A DNA stretch of 51,737 nt from Actinomycetes bacterium. Lineage in GTDB: Bacteria; Actinomycetota; Actinomycetes; Actinomycetales; Dermatophilaceae. Within the stretch, counting starts at the first letter, position 1. Every line of letters begins with the position of its first letter. The DNA is taken from assembly GCA_029552065.1 (NCBI GenBank), contig JAKPEG010000231.1, positions 1 to 51,737 on the forward strand. Direction: 5' to 3'. The notes under the pieces were generated by a model. It saw nothing but the letters and a program-made list of their open reading frames with translations, was not told the DNA's origin and ran no database searches. Positions 1 through 8,905 of the stretch are shown here, one piece after another. The position numbers and the translations under genes are program-made.

Positions 1-1052
1 ACAAGCCGGTGCCCACGATGAGCGACGTGGTCTACGAGCCGGTCGGAGTCGTCGCGGCGATCACCGGCTACAACTACCCGCTCAACCTGGCGATCTTCAA
101 GTTCGGCGCGGCGCTGGCGGCCGGCTGCACGGTCGTGCTGCTGCCCTCGCCCCGGACCCCGCTCACCACCTTGCTGCTCGGCCAGCTCATCCTCGACGCC
201 GGGCTGCCGCCCGGGGTGATGAACGTCGTCATCGGCGGCGCCGATGTCGGCCAGCAGCTCTCCTCACATCGGGCGGTCGACCGGGTGTCCTTCACCGGCT
301 CCGACGGGGTCGGCGCCCGGATCATGGCCCAGGCGGCCGCCAACCTCACCGGGGTCACCCTCGAGCTCGGCGGCAAGTCCCCCAATATCGTCATGCCCGA
401 CGTCGACGTGCGCCAGGTCGCGGTGGAGATGCACCTGCGCTGGTCGCGTAACGCGGGGCAGGGATGCGCGGCACTGGCCCGGCTGCTGGTCCACGAGGAA
501 CGCTACGAGGAGTTCCTCGAGGCCGGCCGCAGCGCCTTCGACCAGATGGTCGTCGGGGACCCGTGGGACCGGGCGACGAACATCGGGCCGATGATCCGCC
601 CCGACCACAAAGCCCGGGTGCTCGGGTTCATCGACGATTCGCTGGCCGCCGGTGGGCGCAAACTGCTCGAGGTCAGCAAGCCCCTGCCCGAGCGTGGGTG
701 GTTCGTCAACCCGGTGCTGCTCGGCGGGCTCGACCACTCCGCCCGGGCCTGCCAGGAGGAGATCTTCGGACCGATCGCCGTGCTCGTACCCTTCCGCGAC
801 ACCGACGATGCGATCCGACTCGCGAACGACACGGCATACGGGCTTGCGGCGAACGTGTGGTGCGCCGACCCGGTCGAGGCGCGGCGGGTGGCCGAACGGA
901 TCCGTGCCGGCACGGTGTGGATCAACGGGGGTGGGGCAATGCGCCCGGACGCGCCGTTCGGTGGCTACGGCCGCTCCGGCGTCGGGCGCGAGCTCGGCGA
1001 GTGGGGCATGCGCGAGTACCTCGAGGTCAAGCACATCCAGTGGAGGGTCTGA
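1..1052 (+). CDS. Aldehyde dehydrogenase, C-terminal ~350 residues (5' end outside window)
   Basis: NAD(P)-dependent oxidation of an aldehyde to an acid. The reading frame is open to the left edge, so the N-terminal third lies outside the window. The visible part has the Rossmann segment (ITGYNYPLNLA), the FTGSDGVG cofactor loop, the general-base Glu in LELGGKSP and the nucleophilic Cys in AGQGCAALAR, followed by the EEIFGPI and PFGGYGRSG blocks. GQGCAALAR differs from the common GQxC[TVI] context, so the substrate is not the usual betaine or short-chain type. The stop codon overlaps the next start by one base (TGATG), so it is translationally coupled to the CoA-transferase. The family is certain; the substrate is unknown. 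Confidence 0.93.
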   Translation, partial: KPVPTMSDVVYEPVGVVAAITGYNYPLNLAIFKFGAALAAGCTVVLLPSPRTPLTTLLLGQLILDAGLPPGVMNVVIGGADVGQQLSSHRAVDRVSFTGSDGVGARIMAQAAANLTGVTLELGGKSPNIVMPDVDVRQVAVEMHLRWSRNAGQGCAALARLLVHEERYEEFLEAGRSAFDQMVVGDPWDRATNIGPMIRPDHKARVLGFIDDSLAAGGRKLLEVSKPLPERGWFVNPVLLGGLDHSARACQEEIFGPIAVLVPFRDTDDAIRLANDTAYGLAANVWCADPVEARRVAERIRAGTVWINGGGAMRPDAPFGGYGRSGVGRELGEWGMREYLEVKHIQWRV

Positions 1053-2251
1053 TGGGCGGCCCGCTCGAGGGCGTGCGCGTCCTCGAACTCGGCACCATGT
1101 ATGCCGCGCCGACCTGCGGGCGAATGCTGCGCGACTTCGGGGCGTCGGTGACCAAGGTCGAGGACCCGGCTGCCGGGGACTACGCCCGGCAGTGGACACC
1201 GATGAAGAACGGGCAGTCGCTCGGCTTCGCCAGGCTCAACGCCGGCAAACGCTCGCTCGGGATCGACGTTCGCGCCGAGGCCGGGCGCGCGCTGGTGCGC
1301 CGGCTCGCTGCTGGCGTCGACGTGGTCATCGAGTCATTCCGGCCGGGGCGGCTCGAGGCGTGGGGCCTGGGCTACGACGTGCTGTCGGCGACGAACCCGG
1401 GGCTCGTGCTCACCCGGGTGTCCGGTTTCGGGCAGACCGGGCCCTATCGGGAGCGACCCGGCTTCGGCACGGTCGCCGAGACGGGCAGCGGCTTCGCCTA
1501 TATCAACGGCTGGCCGGACACACCGCCGACCTCACCGCCGTTCGGCTTCGCCGACTCCATCGCAGGGATCGCCGCGGCAATGGGCACCGCGATGGCGCTC
1601 TACCGGCGCGAGCGGACGGGGGGTGGCGACGTGGTCGACGTCGCGCTCTACGAGCCGCTCATGTTCATCCTCGGCGACATGATCCTCAACTACACGGGGA
1701 CCGGTTTCGTCCAGGGGCGGGTCGGCAACGGCACCGGCTCGGCGTCGCCGCGGGGGGTCTACCAGGCCGGCGACGGCAAGTGGCTCTCGATCGCCGCGAG
1801 CAACCAGGGCATCGCCGTGCGGCTCTTCGCGGCGATGGACCGGCCCGACATCCTCGAGGACCCGCGGTTCGCGACCAACGCCGCCCGGATGGAGCACAAC
1901 GACGCGATCCAGGCGATCGTCAGCGCCTGGGTGGCGCAGCGGCCGCGGCACGACGTGCTCGCGATCCTGCAACAGCACGAGGTCGTCTGTTCGCAGGTCA
2001 ACGACGCGAGCGACATCGTCGCCGACCCGCACTTCAGCGAGCGCACCCTGGTCGAGCTCACCGGGAGTGAGGCGCTAGGACGCGTGCTCACCCCCGGCCC
2101 GGTGCTGCATCTGCGCGACTGGGACGGTCCGGCATACGACGGCGTGCCGAGCATCGGCGAGCACACCGACGAGGTACTCGGCGAGGCCGGGCTGTCCGCG
2201 GTCGAGATCGCCGCCCTGCGACGCGAAAGGGTCGTCGGCGGGGCGACTTAG
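1052..2251 (+). CDS. CaiB/BaiF family III CoA-transferase
   Basis: Moves CoA from an acyl-CoA donor to a carboxylic acid. The protein is 399 residues, the usual family length, and opens with the typical LEGVRVLELG block. It continues with FGASVTKVEDP, LNAGKRSLGIDV, FRPGRLEAWGLGYD and TRVSGFGQTGPYRERPGF. Asp168 in the FGFADSIAG context sits where the family's catalytic aspartate (acyl-anhydride intermediate) is expected. The ATG overlaps the stop of the aldehyde dehydrogenase. That pairing suggests an aldehyde is oxidised to an acid that is then activated as a CoA thioester. The gene ends facing the long minus-strand operon. The donor and acceptor cannot be read from sequence. Confidence 0.93.
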   Translation: MGGPLEGVRVLELGTMYAAPTCGRMLRDFGASVTKVEDPAAGDYARQWTPMKNGQSLGFARLNAGKRSLGIDVRAEAGRALVRRLAAGVDVVIESFRPGRLEAWGLGYDVLSATNPGLVLTRVSGFGQTGPYRERPGFGTVAETGSGFAYINGWPDTPPTSPPFGFADSIAGIAAAMGTAMALYRRERTGGGDVVDVALYEPLMFILGDMILNYTGTGFVQGRVGNGTGSASPRGVYQAGDGKWLSIAASNQGIAVRLFAAMDRPDILEDPRFATNAARMEHNDAIQAIVSAWVAQRPRHDVLAILQQHEVVCSQVNDASDIVADPHFSERTLVELTGSEALGRVLTPGPVLHLRDWDGPAYDGVPSIGEHTDEVLGEAGLSAVEIAALRRERVVGGAT

Positions 2252-2421
2252 CCGGTCGCTGCCGCACGGGTCGGTTGGTGGTTGCCCCGTCCGGCCCACC
2301 GGTCGGGTCCTCCTCGGGGAAACACTGAGTATGCCGTGGCGCACCGCGCCGTGGCGCGACCTGCCGTGGCTCGACGTGGCGAGCGGGCGGCAGCACCGGT
2401 GGTATCCGATGACACCGCGAC

Positions 2422-2625
2422 TCAGCTTCCGGTTGCGCTTCGCCGTTCGGCCAGCGTGACCCCACCTACCGCCCAGTGCGTCGGAGGTACCTCACGCAAG
2501 ACCACCCGGACCGACTCCGCCGGTGCATCGATCGCCTCCATGGCGGCCTGGGTGAGCGCCAGAACCAACCGCCCCAACTGCTCGGGAGTGCGGCCCTCGG
2601 CGAGCGTGACCTCGATGAACGGCAC
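2422..2625 (-). CDS. 4-oxalocrotonate tautomerase-like small protein
   Basis: A 67-residue protein of the 4-OT/MIF superfamily. These enzymes use an N-terminal proline as general base to move keto-enol double bonds. I chose the GTG at 2625 because it places Pro directly after the initiator (PFIEVTLAEGR), the family hallmark, and gives near-canonical 4-OT length; a longer frame would bury Pro. The segments TPEQLGRLVLALTQAAMEAID and VRVVLREVPPTHWAVGG match the family's helix and second strand. It is the last gene of the minus operon, 49 bases after the aldehyde dehydrogenase. With a muconic-semialdehyde-type dehydrogenase and a LigAB dioxygenase nearby, it fits the oxalocrotonate branch of meta-cleavage. 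The specific substrate is inferred. Confidence 0.85.
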   Translation of the reverse strand: MPFIEVTLAEGRTPEQLGRLVLALTQAAMEAIDAPAESVRVVLREVPPTHWAVGGVTLAERRSATGS

Positions 2626-2674
2626 CGCGATCACCCTGCCCCGGCGTCGAACCGGGCCGATTCCTCCACGCCCC

Positions 2675-4120
2675 TCAACCCCGGTCGATCTGCATGATGA
2701 CCGCCTTGGGTTCGGTGAAGAACTCGCGGGAGAAGTTCCCGCCTTCTCGCCCGACCCCGCTGTCACCGACCCCGCCGAAGGGCGTCCGCAGGTCACGGAT
2801 GAAGAAGCAGTTGACCCACACCGTGCCGACCCGCAACCGGGTAGCGAGCCGATGGGCCCGGGACAGGTTCTCGGTGAACACCATGGCATTGAGGCCATAG
2901 GGGGTGTCGTTGGCCAGTGCGACGACCTCGTCCTCGGTCTCGAACCGGTTGACGACGCACACCGGCCCGAAGATCTCCTCGCAGTAGGGCGCTGCGGTGA
3001 GCGGGAGGTCCTCGACGATCGTCGGCAGGACCACCAGCGACCCGTCGCCGGCCGCGCCGCCAGTGACCACCCGGCCGCCGTAGTCCTGGACCGAGGCGAC
3101 ATAGCCGGACACCTTCTCGAAGTGCCGCTGGCTGGCCAGGGAAGAGAACTGGGTCTGCGGGTCGAACGGGTCGCCGATCCGCAGTTGCTGCGCGGCCGCG
3201 ACGAAGCGCCGCAGGAACTCGTCGTAGATCGCGTCCTGCACGAACAGGCGCGACCCGGCCAGACAGATTTGGCCGGCGTTCCGGAAGATTGCCTCGCACG
3301 CCCAGTAGACGGCATTGTCCAGGTCGGCGTCGGCGAACACGATGTTCGCGCCCTTCCCGCCGAGTTCGAGCGACACGGGCGCGAGGTGAGTGGCGGCTGC
3401 GGCCATCACGCGGCGACCGGTCGCCGAGGAGCCGGTGAAGGTCACTCGATCCACCTTCGGGTCGGCGGCGAGTGCCGAGCCGGCCGGTGCCCCATGTCCG
3501 TTGAGGACGTTGAGCACACCCGGCGGAAGCCCGGCCTCCGCGGCGAGTCGCCCGAGCATGGTGACCGAGGCCGGGGTGTCCTCGCTGGGTTTCACCACGC
3601 AGGTATTGCCCCAGGCCAAGGCCGGGGCGATCTTCCACGAGGCCATCATGAGAGGGAAGTTCCACGGGCTGATCGCGGCGACCACTCCGGCGGGGGCGTA
3701 TTCGACATAGGAGTGGTGGCCGCTGTCCATCGGGTAGGCCTCGCTGGCGCTCTCCCGCTGGTGGTCGGCGAAGAACCGGAAGTTCTGCACCGTGCGCGCC
3801 ACGTCATGGCGTGCCTGCGCGAACGGCTTGGCCATGTTCGTGGTGTCCAGGGTAGCCAGCTCGTCGGTGGCGGCCTCGATCCGGTCGGCAAGCCGATGCA
3901 GCGCCTTGCCGCGTTCCGCTCGACCCAAACGCGGCCACGGCCCTTCGTCGAAGGCGCGTCGCGCGCTGGCCACGGCGCGCTTGGCATCCTCCTCACCGCC
4001 TTCGGCGGCCTGCGCCCAGACCTGCTGCTTCCACGGGTTCCAGACGTCGAAACGCGCGCCGTCGACACTGTCCACCTCGACGTTGTCGATGACATGGCCG
4101 AAGAACTCACGGGTACTCAC
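2675..4120 (-). CDS. Aldehyde dehydrogenase, hydroxymuconic/aryl semialdehyde type
   Basis: A complete 481-residue NAD-dependent aldehyde dehydrogenase. Landmarks are SPWNFPLMMASWKIAPAL (~151-168), KPSEDTP, the FTGSSATGRR cofactor loop, general-base Glu252 in LELGGKG and nucleophile Cys286 in NAGQICLAGS. The C-terminal EEIFGPV and TPFGGVGDSGVGREGG blocks are also present. The QICLAGSRLFVQ context and GDPFDPQTQFSSL resemble dehydrogenases acting on 2-hydroxy- or 2-aminomuconic semialdehyde or aryl aldehydes. It lies between the zinc alcohol dehydrogenase (85 bases away) and the tautomerase, so it may finish an alcohol-aldehyde-acid sequence or oxidise a ring-fission semialdehyde. Family sure; substrate inferred. 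Confidence 0.95.
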   Translation of the reverse strand: MSTREFFGHVIDNVEVDSVDGARFDVWNPWKQQVWAQAAEGGEEDAKRAVASARRAFDEGPWPRLGRAERGKALHRLADRIEAATDELATLDTTNMAKPFAQARHDVARTVQNFRFFADHQRESASEAYPMDSGHHSYVEYAPAGVVAAISPWNFPLMMASWKIAPALAWGNTCVVKPSEDTPASVTMLGRLAAEAGLPPGVLNVLNGHGAPAGSALAADPKVDRVTFTGSSATGRRVMAAAATHLAPVSLELGGKGANIVFADADLDNAVYWACEAIFRNAGQICLAGSRLFVQDAIYDEFLRRFVAAAQQLRIGDPFDPQTQFSSLASQRHFEKVSGYVASVQDYGGRVVTGGAAGDGSLVVLPTIVEDLPLTAAPYCEEIFGPVCVVNRFETEDEVVALANDTPYGLNAMVFTENLSRAHRLATRLRVGTVWVNCFFIRDLRTPFGGVGDSGVGREGGNFSREFFTEPKAVIMQIDRG

Positions 4121-4205
4121 GGTGCCTACTCTCCGATGGTGTGGGAAGGGACTCGAACACTGCGACGCGCGCCCGGGCCGAGCTCCGGGAAGGGCGCCGG
4201 ATGGT

Positions 4206-5402
4206 TCAGGACAGGGCTGGCCCGGCGGCGACGCCGGGTCCGCCAGGTGGCCGTGCGGCGGCCGGTAGGAGGATCACCGGCTTGACCACCGCGCCCGAGG
4301 CGGCATCGCGCTCGGCCTCGTCCAGCTCATCGAGGCCATAGGTGCGCACGAGCGATTCGACCGGAAAGGCCCCGGCCCGCCACATCCGGACCAGCTCGGG
4401 GATCAAGGTGTGCGGATCGGCCGAACCCTCTCGGACATAGGTGAGCGATCGCCCGACCAGGGCCTGCGGTCGAACGGTCAGTTCGTCGGTCGCCGCGCAC
4501 AATGCGGAACGTCCGCCCATGCCGAGCGATTCGACCGCCGCGGCCATGACGGACGCGCGACCGGTCGTGTCGAAGGTGGCGTCCAAGCCGGACGTGCCGG
4601 CGCGAACGGCCTGGACCAGGTCGGGCGCGGTCCCGTCGACGACCCGGGTGGCACCGAGCCGTTCGGCGACGGCGAGCCGCGCCGGCTGGACGTCCACCGC
4701 GACGATCTCCGCCGCACCGCGGGCCTTGGCGGCCAGGATCGCCGAGAGCCCCACGGCACCGACCCCGAAGACGGCCAGGGTCTCCCCGGCCCGGAGGTCG
4801 AGCTCGACCAGCACGGTGCCAGCACCGGTGAGGAAGCCGCAGCCCAACGGGGCCAGGATCTCGGGGGGCAGGTCGTCCTCGACCGGGACACAGTTGCGGG
4901 CCGTCGCGATCGCGAACTCGCCGAACGAGGACTGCCCGAACCAGCGGCTGGTGAGGGGTGCCCCTCCGGCGTCGCGGATGGCGACCCGATCGTCGATGCC
5001 TCGACCGCCGATGTTCCGCTCGAGGAATTCGACGCAGTACGAAGGCCGGCCGGCCCGACAGGGCGCGCAGCGGCCGCACGAGTCGAAGGAAAGAACCACG
5101 GTCGTGCCCGGTGCGAGGTGTTCGACGCCAGGTCCGACGGCGACGACGACCCCGGCTCCCTCGTGGCCGAGGACCGCCGGGAAGAAGCCGGCACCCCCGA
5201 GGCCAGACCGGGCGATCGCGTCCGTGTGACACAGGCCGCAGGCCTGCACCCGGACGAGAACCTCACCGGGCCCTGCCGGCCCGACCAGAACGTCCTCGAC
5301 GACGTAGCCGCCTCGCAGCTCTCGCACGACGGCGCTTCGGGAACGGACCGCTGCGTCCGTGATCGGGCCGCCCGTGGCGGCGACGCCGGGCTCACGACTC
5401 AA
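4206..5402 (-). CDS. Zinc-dependent (aryl-)alcohol dehydrogenase
   Basis: A medium-chain dehydrogenase interconverting an alcohol and an aldehyde with NAD. The catalytic-zinc site shows ACGLCHTDAIAR near the N-terminus and GHEGAG. The structural zinc loop has the Cys pattern SCGRCAPCRAGRPSYC. The GVGAVGLSAILAA segment is the Rossmann glycine motif, and GCGFLTGAGTV precedes it as in benzyl-alcohol (XylB-like) enzymes. The N-terminal strand VVREL requires a start upstream of about 5340; only TTG codons are available there (5402 or 5417), both overlapping the end of the GntR gene. I chose 5402, and the exact start is uncertain. It probably supplies the aldehyde for the adjacent dehydrogenase. 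Confidence 0.9.
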   Translation of the reverse strand: MSREPGVAATGGPITDAAVRSRSAVVRELRGGYVVEDVLVGPAGPGEVLVRVQACGLCHTDAIARSGLGGAGFFPAVLGHEGAGVVVAVGPGVEHLAPGTTVVLSFDSCGRCAPCRAGRPSYCVEFLERNIGGRGIDDRVAIRDAGGAPLTSRWFGQSSFGEFAIATARNCVPVEDDLPPEILAPLGCGFLTGAGTVLVELDLRAGETLAVFGVGAVGLSAILAAKARGAAEIVAVDVQPARLAVAERLGATRVVDGTAPDLVQAVRAGTSGLDATFDTTGRASVMAAAVESLGMGGRSALCAATDELTVRPQALVGRSLTYVREGSADPHTLIPELVRMWRAGAFPVESLVRTYGLDELDEAERDAASGAVVKPVILLPAAARPPGGPGVAAGPALS

Positions 5403-6084
5403 GGTGGGCCTGGACAAAGGTGCGGGCTCGGTTCAACCGCTCCAACAGCAAGGCTGCCACCGACTCGACGTCGCCGGCCGTGGCCGCCACGAGCATCTGC
5501 TCGTATGCCGTGGCCGTGGCCCGCCGACTCGACGCAGACATCGTCGAGTAGTAGAGGTACTGATGAGACAGGGTGGCCTCCTCGAGGATCCTGATGAGAT
5601 GCATGAGCCTGGGCATGTGACACGGCTCCATGAGACCGAACCGAAAGGCCCGGTTGGCCTCGATGACCGCGCGCACGTCCTCGCCGTCCAGGGCCCGCAC
5701 GATCGCCTCGAAGCGCGCGCGCAGCACACCCAGGTCTTCGGTGGTCATCCGGGGGATCGACTCGCGGATGGCTTCCAGCTCGAGCAGCCGGCGAAGTCTG
5801 TTCACCTCGTCGAGGTCGGCGCTGGACAGCTCCGAGACGAAATATCCGCGGTGGGGGATGTACTCGACGAGACGGTCGGCCTGCAGCACCTTGAGGGCCT
5901 CCCGGACCGGGACCCGGCTCACCCCGAGGTCGGCGGCCAGGGTCTCCTGGCGGATGGGGGTCCCGGGAGGCAGCCGACCGTCGGTGAGCTGGCGACGAAG
6001 TTCGGCGAGCACGGCCTCCTGAGCGGTCGGCGGTCGGACGAACGGGCTCTTGTCGCCCGCGGACATCGCGGGGGTTGCAGTCAT
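5392..6084 (-). CDS. GntR-family transcriptional regulator, FCD/FadR-type
   Basis: A 230-residue cytoplasmic regulator. Residues ~18-80 form the winged helix-turn-helix, with the diagnostic LAADLGVSRVPVREALKVLQADRLVEYIPHRGYFV region. The remainder is the helical FCD ligand domain, with the acidic and histidine positions typical of its metal and carboxylate pocket (for example ANRAFRFGLMEPCHMPRLMHLI). It is embedded in the catabolic operon, 48 bases after the sulfatase, and overlaps the alcohol dehydrogenase. It is therefore a good candidate for self-contained control of the operon by a pathway acid. A palindromic GATTGTATCCAATC upstream of the operon (12892-12905) resembles operators reported for this subfamily. 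The ligand is unknown. Confidence 0.93.
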   Translation of the reverse strand: MTATPAMSAGDKSPFVRPPTAQEAVLAELRRQLTDGRLPPGTPIRQETLAADLGVSRVPVREALKVLQADRLVEYIPHRGYFVSELSSADLDEVNRLRRLLELEAIRESIPRMTTEDLGVLRARFEAIVRALDGEDVRAVIEANRAFRFGLMEPCHMPRLMHLIRILEEATLSHQYLYYSTMSASSRRATATAYEQMLVAATAGDVESVAALLLERLNRARTFVQAHLES

Positions 6085-6132
6085 GACATCTCCTCCGAGT
6101 GAGAGCGACTGGAATTCTGCTGCCGAGCCATC

Positions 6133-7641
6133 TCAGGGCCTCACCAGGTCGGCCGAGGGGTCGACCCGATGGCCGAGCGATCCGAGCGGTCGTGGGTCGG
6201 CCGTCCCGAGTTCGCGAGCCACCAGGGCGGTCAGGCGGCGACCCAGGTGGTCGAGCTGGGCGGCATACTCGGGTCGGTAGGCGAGGTTGTCCAACTCGTG
6301 CGGATCGGCGTCCAGGTCGTAGAGCTCGAGATCCCCGTCCGAGGCCAGCCGTCCCGGTGCCGCGATCCAGGGGTCGTCGGCGCCGAAGTAGCGGCCCAGC
6401 TTCCACGACTGGTCGATCAGACCGTGGATGGTGCCACGGAAGTCCGGCCCCAGGGCCGGGCCGCCCATCGACACCAGGATGCCCTCGTCGTCCCGGCTGC
6501 TCGTGCGGCGCGGCTGCCCCACGAGGGCGGACAGATCGTGTCCACGCAGCTGCGGGTGGGCCTCGGCGACCACCTCGGCCGACACGCCGGCCAACCCCAG
6601 GATCGTCGGCGCGAGGTCGACGCAGCTCACCAGGGCGCTGCTCTCGACCTGCGACGGGGCGTCGGGGTGCGCGATGACCAACGGGGTGTTGAGGACCTCG
6701 CGGTAGAGGCTGTGCGGCTTGTCCCGGAAACCGTGGGCACCCGCTCCCTCGCCGTGGTCGGTCGTGTAGACGACGACGGTGTCGCGGTCGTGCCCCGTGG
6801 CGGCGAGGACGTCGAGCAGCCGCCCGACGTGCCGATCGAGATCGGCGAGACAGTTGAGGTAGTAGCTGCGCAGCCGCCGCCACGCGGCCTCGTTGGCCCG
6901 GGGGATCTCACCGAGCAACCCATTCATCCGTGCGATCCGCGCGCGTTGCGACGCGGGCTTGCCGCTCAGGTCGTCGGTGAAGCTCACCGGCAGGGGCAGG
7001 TCCCACTCCCGCTCGTATATCGGGTCCAGGGGGGCGGGCATGCGCGGCTCTGCCACGGTGCCGGTGGCGTTCATCGCTCCGGTCGCGTCATAGAACATCA
7101 CGTCGTGCGGGTTGATGAAGTTCACCGCGAGGAACCACGGCCGGTCGGTCGGCTTGCCACCGTGACCCTGCAGCCAGCGCGCGGCGGCGGAGACGATCAC
7201 TGGATCCTGGCCGTAGCCTTCCCAGCCGAGCCCGACGACGTCTCCACCCGGATTGAACTCCGAGAAGCCGTATTCCTCGAGAGCGTTCACCGCCGACCCG
7301 CGCATCGGGTCGGGGGTGACGATCCGCGAGAGGTGCCACTTGCCCTTGTATGCCGTGGCGTAGCCGTGCGCGCGCAGCATCGCCCCGATGGTCGGGACGT
7401 CCGTGGACATGTGGACGCCTGCGGAGTTGGGGTTGACATGCAGTCCGGTACCCACGGTGTGCTGGCCGGTGTAGAGGACCGACCGGCCGGGTCCGCAGGG
7501 CAGGGCCACCATGTGGCTGCGGGCGAAGGAGGTGCCGCGCGCCCGCAGTCGCTCCAGCCCCGGACGCTCCAGCCCGGGCGGCAAGAGGTCCCAGGACTGC
7601 TCCTGGTCGCTCACGACGAGCAGGATATTCGGCTGCTTCAC
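6133..7641 (-). CDS. Type I sulfatase / phosphonate monoesterase-like hydrolase
   Basis: A 502-residue alkaline-phosphatase-fold hydrolase that removes sulfate (or a phosphonate/phosphate monoester) from an organic ester. QPNILLVVSDQ supplies metal ligands. Cys49 in ALPCGPGRS satisfies the CxPxR motif recognised by formylglycine-generating enzyme, which would convert it to the catalytic aldehyde. VVYTTDHGEGAGAHGF gives the second Asp-His metal pair, with GFRDKPHSLYRE after it. The GTG at 7641 is chosen because a GGAG lies upstream and the family start pattern (KQPNILLV) follows. There is no signal peptide, so it should act in the cytoplasm on imported substrate. It follows the ABC binding protein by 66 bases. 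Sulfatase versus phosphonatase cannot be decided by eye. Confidence 0.9.
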   Translation of the reverse strand: MKQPNILLVVSDQEQSWDLLPPGLERPGLERLRARGTSFARSHMVALPCGPGRSVLYTGQHTVGTGLHVNPNSAGVHMSTDVPTIGAMLRAHGYATAYKGKWHLSRIVTPDPMRGSAVNALEEYGFSEFNPGGDVVGLGWEGYGQDPVIVSAAARWLQGHGGKPTDRPWFLAVNFINPHDVMFYDATGAMNATGTVAEPRMPAPLDPIYEREWDLPLPVSFTDDLSGKPASQRARIARMNGLLGEIPRANEAAWRRLRSYYLNCLADLDRHVGRLLDVLAATGHDRDTVVVYTTDHGEGAGAHGFRDKPHSLYREVLNTPLVIAHPDAPSQVESSALVSCVDLAPTILGLAGVSAEVVAEAHPQLRGHDLSALVGQPRRTSSRDDEGILVSMGGPALGPDFRGTIHGLIDQSWKLGRYFGADDPWIAAPGRLASDGDLELYDLDADPHELDNLAYRPEYAAQLDHLGRRLTALVARELGTADPRPLGSLGHRVDPSADLVRP

Positions 7642-7707
7642 GACGGCTTCTCCGGTGGTGGAATCGGGGTGTGGGGGCGGCAGTCCCGAGCCTGCCGCCC
7701 CCACCGG

Positions 7708-8847
7708 TCACGAACCCAGGGTCTGCTTGGCAAACGTGGTGAACTGGCTCATCAGCTGGGCGTAGGTCGTCACGTCCGGCACCGGGACGGCGTCCGTCAG
7801 CTTCGTATAGTCCTGCAGCTCGGCCGGGAGTTTCAAGCCTGGCAGAAGGCCGATCGTGTTGCCCTTGTCGACGATGAGCTGCTGGGCCTCCGGGGTGACG
7901 AACCAGGCCTGGAACAGCTTGGCGGCATTGAGGTGCGGGGCACCCTTGATGATCCCGCTCGCGCCGAGCACGAGGTTGCCGAGACCGGGCTTGGCCACCC
8001 AGCCGACCGTTGCCCCGGCCTGCTTCATCGTCGCGAACTGGGCGTGGCCGACGAAGGGCATGAGCGGGACCTGCCCGGCGGCGACCTTGGGATAGTAGGG
8101 CTGCTGGACCTCGACGAACTCAGAGTTGGCCTTGAGTTTGACCAGGTAGTCGGCACTCACCTGGCCCTTGACATGGTGCGGGAGGAGCATGAAGGCCGAC
8201 ACCACCCCGAGCGTGGGGTTGTCCATGACCTGCCCCTTGTACTTGGGGTCCAGCAGGTCTGCGAGCGAGCCGGGAGTCTCCTCCGCAGTCATCTTCGAGG
8301 AGTTGAACAGCGAGCCGAACACGTCCCCGAACTGGACCACGAAGCGGCCCTTGGCGTCACGGTACGTGGACGGCAGGGTCGAGGCATTCGGCGGCTGGTA
8401 GGGCTCGAGTTGGTCCTTGTCGGCCGGGACACCCACTCCGGCCAGCCCCATCATGATGACGTCGCCGACGTGCGGCCCGGTCTGCACCTCGGCCGCCACC
8501 GTCGCGGCCGTTGCGGTGGCCGGAAGCACCTTGGGCACGATGGTCACCTTGGGGAAACGGCTGTGGAACTGGTCCCACAACGGCTGGAACAGCTGCGCGT
8601 AGGGCCCGTAGAGCACAAGCTCGGACTCCCCAGCCGCTGTGGTAGCCGAGTAGAGGTCGTCAATCGCCTTCGCGATGCCCGCGGAGCCGGCCCAGGCCGT
8701 GTCCGAGGAGGCAGAGGACCCGGTGGGCGCGGTGGCCGTCGACGTGCCGCCGCTGCAGCCGGCGACCCCGAGGGATAGCGCGACCGTGACTGCGGCCAGA
8801 AGAGTCCGTGGCCGGGAAGGGGCCTTCAGGGTTGGTTCGAGTCGCAC
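7708..8847 (-). CDS. ABC transporter substrate-binding lipoprotein
   Basis: A 379-residue extracellular binding protein. The N-terminus has basic residues, a hydrophobic stretch (LLAAVTVALSLGVAG) and the lipobox GVAGC, so it should be anchored as a lipoprotein. A Ser/Thr/Ala-rich linker follows. The body (ELVLYGPYAQLFQPLWDQF, FPKVTIVPKV, VGDVIMMGL, FVTPEAQQLIVDKG, IGLLPG) matches the FbpA/PotD-like class that binds ferric complexes, polyamines, phosphonates or other small anions. The GTG at 8847 is preferred to the ATG at 8871 because AGGAAGGAAA lies just before it. It follows the permease by 58 bases and precedes the sulfatase, so its ligand is probably the sulfatase or pathway substrate. 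Confidence 0.92.
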   Translation of the reverse strand: MRLEPTLKAPSRPRTLLAAVTVALSLGVAGCSGGTSTATAPTGSSASSDTAWAGSAGIAKAIDDLYSATTAAGESELVLYGPYAQLFQPLWDQFHSRFPKVTIVPKVLPATATAATVAAEVQTGPHVGDVIMMGLAGVGVPADKDQLEPYQPPNASTLPSTYRDAKGRFVVQFGDVFGSLFNSSKMTAEETPGSLADLLDPKYKGQVMDNPTLGVVSAFMLLPHHVKGQVSADYLVKLKANSEFVEVQQPYYPKVAAGQVPLMPFVGHAQFATMKQAGATVGWVAKPGLGNLVLGASGIIKGAPHLNAAKLFQAWFVTPEAQQLIVDKGNTIGLLPGLKLPAELQDYTKLTDAVPVPDVTTYAQLMSQFTTFAKQTLGS

Positions 8848-8905
8848 GCTCGGTTTCCTTCCTCGATACATCGGTGGGTGATGAGGTGATGGGTGGAACG
8901 GGGAG

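Noticed and set aside
2282-4285. Long open frame on the + strand opposite the aldehyde dehydrogenase
   Set aside because: Its composition follows the antisense of the real gene, with no recognisable motif. High third-position GC leaves antisense frames open.
6169-8778. Open frame of 869 codons on + strand opposite the sulfatase and binding protein
   Set aside because: It spans two real genes and their spacer on the other strand. A shadow of GC-rich coding, not a gene.
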